This document shows positions 24,906 to 33,112 of a DNA stretch of 64,000 bases, one piece after another (position 1 is the stretch's first letter; the number at the start of each line of letters is the position of its first letter). The notes under the pieces are model-generated. The model had not been told where the DNA came from and ran no database searches. It saw nothing but the letters and a program-made list of their open reading frames with translations. The stretch covers positions 1 to 64,000 of the forward strand of contig NZ_RBZN01000008.1 in NCBI RefSeq assembly GCF_003628435.1, in the 5' to 3' direction. This DNA comes from Ureibacillus endophyticus. GTDB taxonomy: Bacteria; Bacillota; Bacilli; Bacillales_A; Planococcaceae. The position numbers and the translations under genes are program-made.

Positions 24906-25853
24906 CTGAACATACAGAAGAAACCTACTTACATTTATACCTATGTACACCATCATGATGAACATGATCTTTGTAGAATGGAGATGCGTTCATTTTTTGG
25001 TTTCGATACCCAAGCAAATTTTCTAATTAGTGATATAAAGGTTGACCCAAGTCGTAGCCCTTTCATTGAGGAACGACTTGAAGTTTTATTTGAAAGTAAC
25101 GAACTTGACGAAATTTCAAACTTTGCTAAAACTGTTCAAGTAAGTTCCACTTTTAAAGTAATCAATTTAAACAAATTTGATATTGGGGATACAAAGAAAA
25201 TCCCACATCCAGAACGTCGAAAAATTGAACGCGAAGTGGGATTGAATATAGATGGTGAACCTGAACTAGATCATCCTGATAAAATTTTTGGTATTCTTTT
25301 ATTAGAAAAACGATGGTATTTTGGAATTTATGAAAAAAGTGAATCGGTTTGGCGTCAACACGTACATAAGCCCAATAGTTATTCCACAGCTCTAAATACT
25401 CGCGTAGCTCGAGCTGTTGCCAATATTGCTGCTCCAAAACCTGAGAATCTTCGAATAATCGACCCTTGTTGTGGAATTGGTACGGTTGTCGTTGAAGGCC
25501 TTTCAATGGGAATGAACATTGTTGGACGAGATATCAGTCCCCTAGTTTGTGTTGGGGCAAGGGAAAATATTAGCTATTTCGGTCTTGAAAGCAACATTAC
25601 GAAGGGGCCGATTGCAGAAGTAACTGAACATTATGATGTTGCCATAGTAGACTTACCCTATAATATTTATTCACATATAACAGATGATGAACAATTCGAT
25701 TTAATCCAAAACGCTCGCCGTATAGCGGATAAAGTCGTATTTGTAACGGTCGAGCCAATCGATGTATTTGTAATTAAAGCAGGTTTTATTATTAAAGATC
25801 GTTGTATTGCTAAAAAAATGCAATTTGAACGACAAATATTGTTATGCCAATAA
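24906..25853 (+). CDS. Trm11/TrmN-like RNA (guanine-N2)-methyltransferase family protein
   Basis: 315 residues. The C-terminal methyltransferase domain has motif I IDPCCGIGTVVVE (about residues 184-196) and motif IV DLPY, the pattern of N2-guanine methyltransferases such as Trm11/TrmG10 acting on tRNA. The ~170-residue N-terminal region may be a degenerate RNA-binding (THUMP-like) domain. The best start is an unusual CTG at 24906, seven bases after GAGGAG. The in-frame TTG at 24891 overlaps that ribosome binding site and cannot use it. Target position unknown. Confidence 0.75.
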   Translation: MNIQKKPTYIYTYVHHHDEHDLCRMEMRSFFGFDTQANFLISDIKVDPSRSPFIEERLEVLFESNELDEISNFAKTVQVSSTFKVINLNKFDIGDTKKIPHPERRKIEREVGLNIDGEPELDHPDKIFGILLLEKRWYFGIYEKSESVWRQHVHKPNSYSTALNTRVARAVANIAAPKPENLRIIDPCCGIGTVVVEGLSMGMNIVGRDISPLVCVGARENISYFGLESNITKGPIAEVTEHYDVAIVDLPYNIYSHITDDEQFDLIQNARRIADKVVFVTVEPIDVFVIKAGFIIKDRCIAKKMQFERQILLCQ

Positions 25854-25854
25854 T

Positions 25855-25886
25855 CCAAGCTCCCATTTTTGGGGGCTTTTTTATTT
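25855..25886 (+). terminator. Rho-independent terminator
   Basis: AAGCTCCCA / GGGGGCTT stem followed by TTTTTT. Confidence 0.85.
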
Positions 25887-25896
25887 TAATAAAACT

Positions 25897-25931
25897 AAAA
25901 AACCGAAAACAATGTAAAATTGCTTTCGGTT
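25897..25931 (-). terminator. Terminator of the 97-residue hypothetical gene
   Basis: AACCGAAA-CAAT / ATTG-TTTCGGTT stem followed by TTTTTTAG on the minus strand. Confidence 0.85.
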
Positions 25932-25936
25932 AACTT

Positions 25937-26230
25937 TTATTCTTGTGGTGCAGTATTTGCTTGTTTTTCTTTTTCAGCTGTGTTTAAACACCATACGAAA
26001 TTATCCCATGCTGAGAACCAACCAACAAAGATTTCAGATGAATCGTCCCAGCGTACATCAAATTTCTTTTGACCATCTACGTCAATTAAATACAATTCTA
26101 ATGTTGGATCTGCTTTACTTACAGCAAGTCTCATTCCATTTTTTAATTCTTCTTCTGTAAAAACAACATCTGCTACAGAACGTACTTGTGCTTGTTCAAA
26201 TACCGGTTTGTTTGTAATTCTGTAATTCAT
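25937..26230 (-). CDS. Hypothetical 97-residue protein
   Basis: Starts MNYRITNKPVFEQAQVRSVAD at the ATG at 26230 after GGAGG. Contains tryptophan-rich DVRWDDSSEIFVGWFSAWDNFVW, suggesting a small beta-rich soluble domain. I do not recognise the family. Its own terminator follows, and no operon partner is visible. The frame extends upstream to 26323 without a ribosome binding site. Confidence 0.6.
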   Translation of the reverse strand: MNYRITNKPVFEQAQVRSVADVVFTEEELKNGMRLAVSKADPTLELYLIDVDGQKKFDVRWDDSSEIFVGWFSAWDNFVWCLNTAEKEKQANTAPQE

Positions 26231-26704
26231 ATTAAACCTCCAATAAAACTGTCGTGTAAAAGGATAAAACCTGTCCCTCTTTTGTACCATCATAGATATA
26301 TAAAAAGTATACCCTATAATCACTGAGCAATGAAAACAACCATAAAAAATGTTGTTACGTTAACCCAATCATTTAATTACTGCCTTTTTAACTATACCTA
26401 TTAATCTACAATTTTTCTACACTGTATTCTAAATATTTTTCGATTTATTAATTATATCAAAATAAGGTTTCAACACAATTATTTTAACTTAATAAATTTG
26501 CGTGATTATAACTGGTTTTATCTTGATTAAGTTGCGGGAAGTCAGAAATATTATAAATCAAAGTGTCGGATAATATGTAATTATCAATAAGATTCAATTG
26601 TGTACTTCCAATGAGAGGCAACAAGAAAGATTTAATATTTATACAAAATTTCAGATTAATCTCATTTTTTATCTATACACTTAGTGGGCAAAGGAGGAAC
26701 TAGT
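26231..26704. other. Long AT-rich intergenic region upstream of the redox locus
   Basis: 474 bp with no ORF, hairpin or RNA element that I can support. Promoters for the genes on either side must lie here, but none stands out by eye. Confidence 0.5.
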
Positions 26705-27343
26705 ATGTTAAAAAAAACAGTAATCTTAATGCTTTTCTTGCTTGGAGGTAATTTTTTCAGTCAGTATTTTGTCAATGCTGATGCAGATGATCATCACAAA
26801 CATGAAAGATACAAAGAACATAAACACTATGAGGATTTCGATGATTATGAAGACCATGAAGATTACGATGATGATCATCATGATTATGAAGAATATTACG
26901 ATTACTACGAAATTCCTATACAAAATAGCACCTGGAATATTTGGTTAAGAGAAACGTCCATCACAAAAGGCGAACTTCCCTTTACAGAAGCTAGAAAAGT
27001 TTTACTAAAGTGTGAAAACAGTTCTGATGAATTACTTTCCTATGTTATACCAAGTGAAAATGAATTGTTCGTAGCAGGACAAGATATAGCACGTTTATTA
27101 GGCGCAGAATCAATATTTTATCCGACTAGTCAAATATTAGAGCTGACGACTATTGATACTGAATTGATCTTCCGTGCAGGTACAAACGTAGCGTATGAAA
27201 ATAATATAAAAACACCTATTCCAGCAAAAGCATTTTACATGAATCAAGACCTTTATCTTCCTATAAGCGTGATATCCAATGGACTTGGATTTATTGCTGA
27301 ATGGCAAGACGATACTTTAATCTTTAAAAAATTTAATAACTAG
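26705..27343 (+). CDS. Secreted D/H/E/Y-rich protein with copper amine oxidase-like (stalk) domain
   Basis: 212 residues. A signal peptide (about 1-26, MLKKTVILMLFLLGGNFFSQ then NADA) is followed by a low-complexity stretch of Asp, His, Glu and Tyr (about 27-70) that looks suited to metal binding. The rest resembles the copper amine oxidase N-terminal (stalk) domain: EARKVLLKCENSS, LFVAGQDIARLLGAE, LYLPISVISNGLGF. First gene of a cluster with ApbE and a ferric-reductase-like protein; spacing of 11 bp to the next gene indicates one operon. Metal binding is inferred from composition only. Confidence 0.7.
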   Translation: MLKKTVILMLFLLGGNFFSQYFVNADADDHHKHERYKEHKHYEDFDDYEDHEDYDDDHHDYEEYYDYYEIPIQNSTWNIWLRETSITKGELPFTEARKVLLKCENSSDELLSYVIPSENELFVAGQDIARLLGAESIFYPTSQILELTTIDTELIFRAGTNVAYENNIKTPIPAKAFYMNQDLYLPISVISNGLGFIAEWQDDTLIFKKFNN

Positions 27344-27354
27344 AGGTGACAGAA

Positions 27355-27600
27355 ATGAATGATGATAAAAAGGCTAAATGGATAGTTGGCTCATCCGGTG
27401 TCGTGCTATCTGCTATCTTATTAACACAAATAAGCAATACTACTGAAAATACTGAGACAAAAATAACCACTTTCAATGTAAACCAACTAGAAAATATGTC
27501 ATCACGAGAAAAACAACTAGCTCAATTAGATTGGTCCAATTTTGAAATAGTCATTCCGTCACAATCATTTCAAAGTGAAAGAAAAACGAAGAGATCGTAG
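27355..27600 (+). CDS. Small single-helix membrane-anchored protein of the redox cluster
   Basis: 81 residues. A short cytoplasmic N-terminus (MNDDKKAK) is followed by one hydrophobic helix (about 9-25) and a polar C-terminal tail rich in N, T, S and Q. The ATG at 27355 follows AGAGGTG. It has no flavin-attachment motif of the D-x-x-(S/T)-G-A-(S/T) type. It sits between the stalk-domain protein and ApbE with short gaps, so it is probably part of the same complex or process. No known family. Confidence 0.6.
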   Translation: MNDDKKAKWIVGSSGVVLSAILLTQISNTTENTETKITTFNVNQLENMSSREKQLAQLDWSNFEIVIPSQSFQSERKTKRS

Positions 27601-27614
27601 AAGGAGTTGGAACA

Positions 27615-28523
27615 GTGGATACATTAACTTTACAGGTAATGAATACAGAATTTTACATCTCTCTTTCGTCTAACTCAAATACACGATGGAAGGATCATGT
27701 CACTAATTGGCTTCAAACAATAGAAAAACAATGGTCTAGATTTGACGATAATAATGAATTATCAAAGATAAACAAATTACGTATTGGTGACACTTTAACA
27801 ATATCAGAAGATTTATACGATTGTTTATACAAAGCACATTGTTACTATTGTTTAACAGATGGATTATTTTCACCATATTTAAAAAAACAGATAGAATCTC
27901 ATGGATATCAAAAATCCTTTCCATTTCAAAAAGTGGATAAAACTTCTGAAAAATTTGAGAAGCCCCTTCTTAACCCAATCATTTTCTTGCCGAATAAAAG
28001 GATTTTAAAAATCACAAATGAGGAAATTGACTTAGGAGGCTTTGCAAAAGGATATATCGTTGAAAAAGTGGCAAATTGGTTAAAGTACAATATTTCACAA
28101 GAATTTGGAATTGTCGATGGTGGTGGTGATATGAAGTTATGGTCCAACTGTGAAAAAGAATGGATTATTGGGATTTCGGACCCATTCAAAGAAGACGAGG
28201 AAATCACTTCTATTAAAATTAAAAACGGAGCGATTGCCACTTCTAATCGAGTATATCGAAGTTGGCAGATGAACGGAAAACAAAAGCATCATTTATTGAA
28301 CGGTCAAACTGGAGAAATAGCAATATCCCCAATCGTACAAGCAACAGTTGTCACAAATAGCCTTTCGGATGCTGAAGTAGCTGTAAAACTTTGTTTTCTC
28401 CAGAACAATTTAGAACACCAACATTGGTTGGAAAAACATCACATTTTATCCGCTCGATTTATTATTAGTGAAAATGAACAACCAGTTTGGATTACACCTA
28501 GGGGGAAAACATATGTTCATTAG
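27615..28523 (+). CDS. ApbE-family FAD:protein FMN transferase (no leader peptide)
   Basis: 302 residues. Matches ApbE along its length: FDDNNELSKINK (usual SEls.iN), EIDLGGFAKGYIVEK, FGIVDGGGDM, GAIATSNRVYRSW and LNGQTGE. ApbE transfers FMN from FAD to a Ser/Thr in target proteins using Mg. Unlike typical Bacillus ApbE lipoproteins, this one starts directly with the catalytic domain (GTG at 27615, eight bases after AAGGAG), so it should stay in the cytoplasm. Overlaps the ferric-reductase gene by 11 bp. No FMN-binding acceptor is seen nearby. Confidence 0.88.
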   Translation: MDTLTLQVMNTEFYISLSSNSNTRWKDHVTNWLQTIEKQWSRFDDNNELSKINKLRIGDTLTISEDLYDCLYKAHCYYCLTDGLFSPYLKKQIESHGYQKSFPFQKVDKTSEKFEKPLLNPIIFLPNKRILKITNEEIDLGGFAKGYIVEKVANWLKYNISQEFGIVDGGGDMKLWSNCEKEWIIGISDPFKEDEEITSIKIKNGAIATSNRVYRSWQMNGKQKHHLLNGQTGEIAISPIVQATVVTNSLSDAEVAVKLCFLQNNLEHQHWLEKHHILSARFIISENEQPVWITPRGKTYVH

Positions 28524-29064
28524 TAATTGGGAATGGATAAGGCTACTTGGATTTTTAGCCTATTTTAATTTTACTATTTCAATCGTATTTGGACTTCTTA
28601 GAAAATCAATAATTATAAAAAAGAATAAAAATTTAGTTTTTCAAATTCATCAAGTTGCTTCTTGGATGGGTTTATTCACTCTAATAGGCCACATGTTACT
28701 GTTAATACTTGATAAATTTGAGCCATTCACAATTGGCGAACTCCTAATACCGTTTAAAGCTGATTATGAGACTGTTTTTTCAACGTTGGGTACCATAGCT
28801 TTCTATCTATTTTTATTTGTTATTTTCAATTCAGATTTATGGATACGAAAATTAGGATTTTCATTATGGAAAAAGTCTCATTTCCTCGTATTCCCAGCTT
28901 GGATATTCTCTTTACTTCATGGCATTTTTCTTGGAACAGATTCAGAACGTCCAATGATTACTGTTTTCTACGGAATTTCGGTATGTGCCGTTGTTTTACT
29001 GTTACTTTTAAGAGCATTTTCACATCAAAGATTATCTACGCATAGAGAAAAAGGCGTGTCCTAA
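28513..29064 (+). CDS. Ferric-reductase-like transmembrane protein
   Basis: 183 residues with about five or six membrane helices and histidines inside or near helices (FQIHQVASWMG, LIGHMLLLI, WKKSHFLVFP, SLLHGIFLG). This is the layout of ferric-reductase-like/MsrQ-type heme b proteins that move electrons across the membrane. The ATG at 28513 follows GGGGG and overlaps the end of apbE. Together with ApbE it suggests a transmembrane electron route. Its stop codon lies in the stem of a bidirectional terminator. Confidence 0.78.
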   Translation: MFISNWEWIRLLGFLAYFNFTISIVFGLLRKSIIIKKNKNLVFQIHQVASWMGLFTLIGHMLLLILDKFEPFTIGELLIPFKADYETVFSTLGTIAFYLFLFVIFNSDLWIRKLGFSLWKKSHFLVFPAWIFSLLHGIFLGTDSERPMITVFYGISVCAVVLLLLLRAFSHQRLSTHREKGVS

Positions 29065-29090
29065 TTTTTTAGGATACGCCTTTTTCAAAT
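29048..29090. terminator. Bidirectional terminator overlapping the stop codon
   Basis: AAAAAGGCGT-TCCTAA / TTAGGA-ACGCCTTTTT stem. The ferric-reductase stop TAA lies in it, and it also ends the convergent kinase gene. Confidence 0.9.
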
Positions 29091-30319
29091 GGCAATCGAA
29101 TAGAGAAGGTTGAACCTTTTCCTAATTCACTCTCAACCGTAATTTTTCCTCCGTGAAGTTCAGTAATTGCATTAGCAATCGACAACCCTAAGCCTGTTCC
29201 ATCACGTTTACGCACTTCATCACTTCGATAAAATCGGTCAAATATGTTCGGTAATTCTTCCTTACTAATTCCTACCCCTGTGTCTTTCACAGAAATAACA
29301 ATGTAGTCATCATTATTTTTCTTCAATGATAAGGTTATTTCTCCCTCTTCTGTGTATCGAGATGCATTATCTAAAAGTATATAAACCAGTTGTTGTATTT
29401 GTGTGCGATCGCATTCAAATTCGATACCCTTTTCAATCGTACATTGAAGTCTGATTGAATCTGGAAGAGTTCTCTCAAATTTTGAACCAATTGAAGTTAG
29501 TAATTCAGAAAGTTGAATGATTTCCTTTTGATTAGACCAATTTTTTTGATCATACCTTGCCAAAAATAATAGTTTTTCCAGTAATTCCTTCATTAATATA
29601 GATTCATGTTTTAAATCTTCAACTAGCTCCTTTCCAAAACTACTTAAATTCTCCCCTTCATCTTCGTCCAAAATGTCCAATGAACTGTAAAAGATACTTA
29701 AAGGAGTACGTAATTCGTGGGAAGCATCTGAAACAAACTTCATTTGCTTGTCAAAAGACTTTCTAATCGGAATCATAGCTTTTCCCGCCATAAAGTAACT
29801 GAGGAATGCAATAAAAATTGAAAAAATAACAGTTAAAACAATCAATAACAAAACCATATTCTTTATGAAATGATATTGTGAAGTAATGTTCTTTCCTAAG
29901 ATCATATAGCCATCAATCTTCTGTTTGTTTGATATAGGCTTTGACAATAATAAAAATTGATGTCCTTCAAACTTTACTCTATTAATTTGACTATCCTTTA
30001 TAACTTCAGTACCATAAATTTTTTCAATTTCACGAGATAATCCTTGATAAGACTCATCACCATGGACTAATTGATGGTCTGGTGTATAAATGTAATAAAA
30101 GTAAGTACGATTTGGTTCGTAGAATAATTTAAACTGATCATTGAAATGCTTGTATAAATCATGTTTTTGTTCATGATAATAACTCTCTAATTCCTCAATT
30201 TGCCCCTGCTTTACTAAATGGACAATTGAAAAGTAAAGTATCAGAATAAAGAAAAGAAAAAATAAGAAAAAACAACTAGCATAAAATAATGATAATTTTT
30301 TTCGTGTTTGATTAAACAT
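29069..30319 (-). CDS. Sensor histidine kinase
   Basis: 416 residues. Two membrane helices (about 8-32 and 150-178) flank a ~115-residue extracytoplasmic sensor region. A HisKA domain has the phospho-acceptor SHELRTPLS (about 200). The ATPase carries N box LLDNASRYT, G1 DTGVGIS, F box FDRFYRSDE and G2 GTGLGLSIA. It overlaps the response regulator gene by 8 bp. Convergent with the ApbE cluster and divergent from the DUF2231 gene, so it may sense conditions relevant to those redox proteins; that is an inference. Confidence 0.9.
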   Translation of the reverse strand: MFNQTRKKLSLFYASCFFLFFLFFILILYFSIVHLVKQGQIEELESYYHEQKHDLYKHFNDQFKLFYEPNRTYFYYIYTPDHQLVHGDESYQGLSREIEKIYGTEVIKDSQINRVKFEGHQFLLLSKPISNKQKIDGYMILGKNITSQYHFIKNMVLLLIVLTVIFSIFIAFLSYFMAGKAMIPIRKSFDKQMKFVSDASHELRTPLSIFYSSLDILDEDEGENLSSFGKELVEDLKHESILMKELLEKLLFLARYDQKNWSNQKEIIQLSELLTSIGSKFERTLPDSIRLQCTIEKGIEFECDRTQIQQLVYILLDNASRYTEEGEITLSLKKNNDDYIVISVKDTGVGISKEELPNIFDRFYRSDEVRKRDGTGLGLSIANAITELHGGKITVESELGKGSTFSIRLPFEKGVS

Positions 30320-30989
30320 TGTCTTCTCTCACTCGATAACCGATGCCACGCACATTTTGAATAATGGAACATTTACGGTCCTTATCTATTTTTCTTCTTA
30401 CTAATTTTACGAGGGCATCGAGGGCGTTATCCGAAATTTCAGCTTCGAAGCCCCAAACATGTGAATAAATTTGTTCCCGCGTTAAGACATGCCCTTTATT
30501 AATGAACAAGTATTCTAATAGAAGAAACTCATTTTTTGTTAACGGAATTTCCTCGTCTCCCCTTTTTACTATCCGAGAATTTAGTTGCAATACCAAATCC
30601 CCAATAACAATCGTATTTTCAACGGGTTTATCCTTTCTCCGAAGAACTGCCCGCATTCTCGCTAATAATTCCTCTGTTTTGAAGGGCTTAATGATATAGT
30701 CATCTGCTCCAGCGTCCAATCCTTCGATAATATTTTGGCAGCTATCCTTTGCAGTAAGCATTAAGATTCCACCTGAAAACCCGTTTTCCCTAAGTTTTTT
30801 ACAAACTTCGATACCCGATAATTGTGGCATCATCCAATCTAGAATTAATAAATCATAATCCTCAAATAGCGTATATTCATAAGCTTCTTGTCCATTATCA
30901 ACAGCATCCACTTGGTGGTATTGTTTCTTAATCATATGAACCATATTTTTTTGTAACCGTTGATCATCTTCTGCTAAAAGTATTTTCAT
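30312..30989 (-). CDS. OmpR-family response regulator
   Basis: 225 residues. Receiver domain with acidic pocket EDD (7-9), phospho-acceptor in LLILDWMMP (Asp 51) and KPFK (Lys about 101). The C-terminal winged helix ends in IIQNVRGIGYRV. It partners the kinase downstream (8-bp overlap). It is divergently transcribed from the DUF2231 gene at 31151, which may be a target. Confidence 0.93.
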   Translation of the reverse strand: MKILLAEDDQRLQKNMVHMIKKQYHQVDAVDNGQEAYEYTLFEDYDLLILDWMMPQLSGIEVCKKLRENGFSGGILMLTAKDSCQNIIEGLDAGADDYIIKPFKTEELLARMRAVLRRKDKPVENTIVIGDLVLQLNSRIVKRGDEEIPLTKNEFLLLEYLFINKGHVLTREQIYSHVWGFEAEISDNALDALVKLVRRKIDKDRKCSIIQNVRGIGYRVREDNV

Positions 30990-31150
30990 ACAACATCCTA
31001 CTTTCGTGATTGCTTAGATAGTCTTATTATAGGTTATTTTTTCCATTAACTAATCAAGTATTTTTGTAAAATAATTAAAAAAAGCAAGAACAATTTCAGA
31101 GTATTTTCAGTTTCCATGTGAACGTTAAAAATAAAAAAGGAGTTATGATT

Positions 31151-31630
31151 ATGCCATTACATCCATTAGTTGTTCATTTTCCAATTGCTTTACTTTTTGT
31201 TGCTGCCATTATCGAAGTAGTAAATGTTTTTGTTAAGAAAGAAACATTGAACAAATTTGGCACATTATTAATGATTATAGGGATTGTTACAGGTGTTGGA
31301 AGTTATTTAAGTGGTGAGAATGCTGAACATTTTGCAAAAAATGCTTGGGGAAAATCCGTTCACGAAACAATTGAACTACACGAATTTTATGCAGGGTTAT
31401 CGTTATTAGTATTTTTTATCCTTTTATTATTAAAGTTGATTTTCAAACATTCAATACTTAAAGAGATTAAGTGGTCAAAAGGTGCGATAATAAAAGGAGT
31501 TTCTTCTATATTAATAGTACTGCTTTGTATTTTTGGGATAACTGCTTTAATCATAACAGGACATCTAGGAGGAAAAGTTGTCTATAATCAACCTTCTCAA
31601 TCAATTGAAGTAAATTTTCAAAATGAATAA
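31151..31630 (+). CDS. DUF2231 membrane protein
   Basis: 159 residues, four hydrophobic helices, beginning MPLHPLVVHFPIALLF, the signature of DUF2231 proteins. A second conserved histidine cluster (SVHETIELHEFYAG) sits around residues 73-86. Family members often occur with redox or cytochrome genes, but no activity is established. The ATG at 31151 is chosen from AAGGAG spacing. Located head-to-head with the two-component system and followed by a terminator. Confidence 0.8.
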   Translation: MPLHPLVVHFPIALLFVAAIIEVVNVFVKKETLNKFGTLLMIIGIVTGVGSYLSGENAEHFAKNAWGKSVHETIELHEFYAGLSLLVFFILLLLKLIFKHSILKEIKWSKGAIIKGVSSILIVLLCIFGITALIITGHLGGKVVYNQPSQSIEVNFQNE

Positions 31631-31634
31631 TAAT

Positions 31635-31678
31635 AAAAATACCCGATTAGTTCATCAACACTAAGCGGGTATTTTTTC
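31635..31678 (+). terminator. Rho-independent terminator
   Basis: AATACCCG...CGGGTATT stem followed by TTTTTT. Confidence 0.85.
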
Positions 31679-31966
31679 TTTCTAGAATCAAGTTCCTCGA
31701 ATTATCACACAAATTCTAAAAAAAACTTATTTTTCTTTATTAAATATGTTATTCTAGTATAAGTAAATAGATTTTCTCGTTTATTATACTACATATAACC
31801 TTTTCATTCGCCAAAACCCTTGCCATTTTGTATAAATTCCCCTTAACTCAGTATCTACTTCCATTTCTACCAAGGAATTTCCATAAAAACTCATTATATT
31901 CAAATACCTTTCTATGAATAAATCAAGTATAAAGCCTTACTATTTTCCAAACTAATGAATAATTTG
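31679..31966. other. Intergenic region upstream of qoxABCD
   Basis: About 290 bp of AT-rich sequence ahead of the qox promoter region. I see no ORF or strong hairpin. Confidence 0.5.
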
Positions 31967-32010
31967 TGAAACCGCTTTTATTTGCGACAACTTTATATCT
32001 TTTTTATGAA
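31967..32010 (+). promoter_or_regulatory. Candidate qox promoter with upstream cre-like site
   Basis: TTGCGA (31982-31987), a 17-bp spacer and TATGAA (32005-32010) form a plausible SigmaA promoter about 140 bp before qoxA. Immediately upstream, TGAAACCGCTTTTA (31967-31980) differs at one defined position from the CcpA cre consensus. A cre just ahead of a -35 would suit activation. All by eye. Confidence 0.35.
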
Positions 32011-32148
32011 CAAATTGTGAATTAAACACTATATTCATAGTGGAAATATGTCTATCTTACATGAAGTTATATAAAATAAATTAGCATAAAGGTTTTCGAG
32101 AACGGTCTTACATGACGAATTTGCTCGAGACAAGAAAGGAGCATCTTT

Positions 32149-33057
32149 ATGAAAAGAAAGTGGTCACTATTAGCTTCACTTACAGCACTTGTAGTTTTTC
32201 TAACAGGATGTGAACCATTATTAGTTTTAGATCCTAAAGGTCCACAAGCGGCACGACAAGCTAGTGACATAATGCTGTCAATTTATATTATGGCAGGAAT
32301 TGTAATCGTTGTTATGGCAATTTTAGTGTATGTTTTATGGAAATATCGCGCTTCAAAATTACCTGCAGATTATGAACCGCCTCATGTAGAAGGGAACATT
32401 TGGGTAGAAGCAATTTGTGTAGGTATCCCTGTAATAATAGTTGCCGTTCTATCATTTGTATCTGTAAAAAGTAACTATATTGTAGAATCCACTCCACAAG
32501 GATATGAAGATCAAGAACCACTAGTTGTTTATGCTTCATCATCTGATTGGAAATGGCACTTTAGCTACCCTGAACAAGGAATTGAAACAGTAAACTATCT
32601 TTACATTCCAGCAGATCGTCCAATCGAATTTAAGCTTTACTCATTTGGATCAATCACAAGTTTTTGGATTCCACAACTTGGTGGACAAAAATATGCAATG
32701 GCTGACATGGTTACGACATTACATTTAGCAGCGGACGCACCTGGTGAATTTGTAGGTCGAAATGCAAACTTCAGCGGTAAAGGTTTTGCTGAAAATACAT
32801 TTAACGTAACAGCAATGACTCAAGCAGATTTTGACGAGTGGGTTGAAGAAGTACATGAAACAGCAGACCCAATAACAGAAGATGAATTTGAAACATTATT
32901 AGAACCTGGTCACCTTGGTCAAATGACATTCACAGGAACACATTTAGACTTTAGTCCTGCTCCTGAACATAACCATCATTCAGAAGAAGATTCATCTGAA
33001 CATGACCAACACGAAACTCACGAAACACACGAAGAAACAGATCATGCTCATCACTAA
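32149..33057 (+). CDS. qoxA: Cytochrome aa3 quinol oxidase subunit II
   Basis: 302 residues. Lipoprotein signal with lipobox LTGC (Cys about 21) and two membrane helices are followed by a cupredoxin-fold domain that lacks the CuA cysteine ligands, as expected for a quinol rather than cytochrome c oxidase. SDWKWHFSYPEQG and LYSFGSITSFWIPQLGGQ are typical. The C-terminal ~30 residues are an unusual tail with about ten His among Glu and Asp, placed outside the membrane. First gene of qoxABCD, with AAGGAG ribosome binding site. Confidence 0.95.
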   Translation: MKRKWSLLASLTALVVFLTGCEPLLVLDPKGPQAARQASDIMLSIYIMAGIVIVVMAILVYVLWKYRASKLPADYEPPHVEGNIWVEAICVGIPVIIVAVLSFVSVKSNYIVESTPQGYEDQEPLVVYASSSDWKWHFSYPEQGIETVNYLYIPADRPIEFKLYSFGSITSFWIPQLGGQKYAMADMVTTLHLAADAPGEFVGRNANFSGKGFAENTFNVTAMTQADFDEWVEEVHETADPITEDEFETLLEPGHLGQMTFTGTHLDFSPAPEHNHHSEEDSSEHDQHETHETHEETDHAHH

Positions 33058-33112
33058 TTTTTCGTTACGAGATTTATAGATTAGTAATTTCTCTTGAAAG
33101 GAGATATAAGGA

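Noticed and set aside
26726-26948. Overlapping ORFs of Ile/Met-rich composition on both strands
   Set aside because: They are shadows of the Asp/His/Tyr-rich segment of the secreted protein at 26705.
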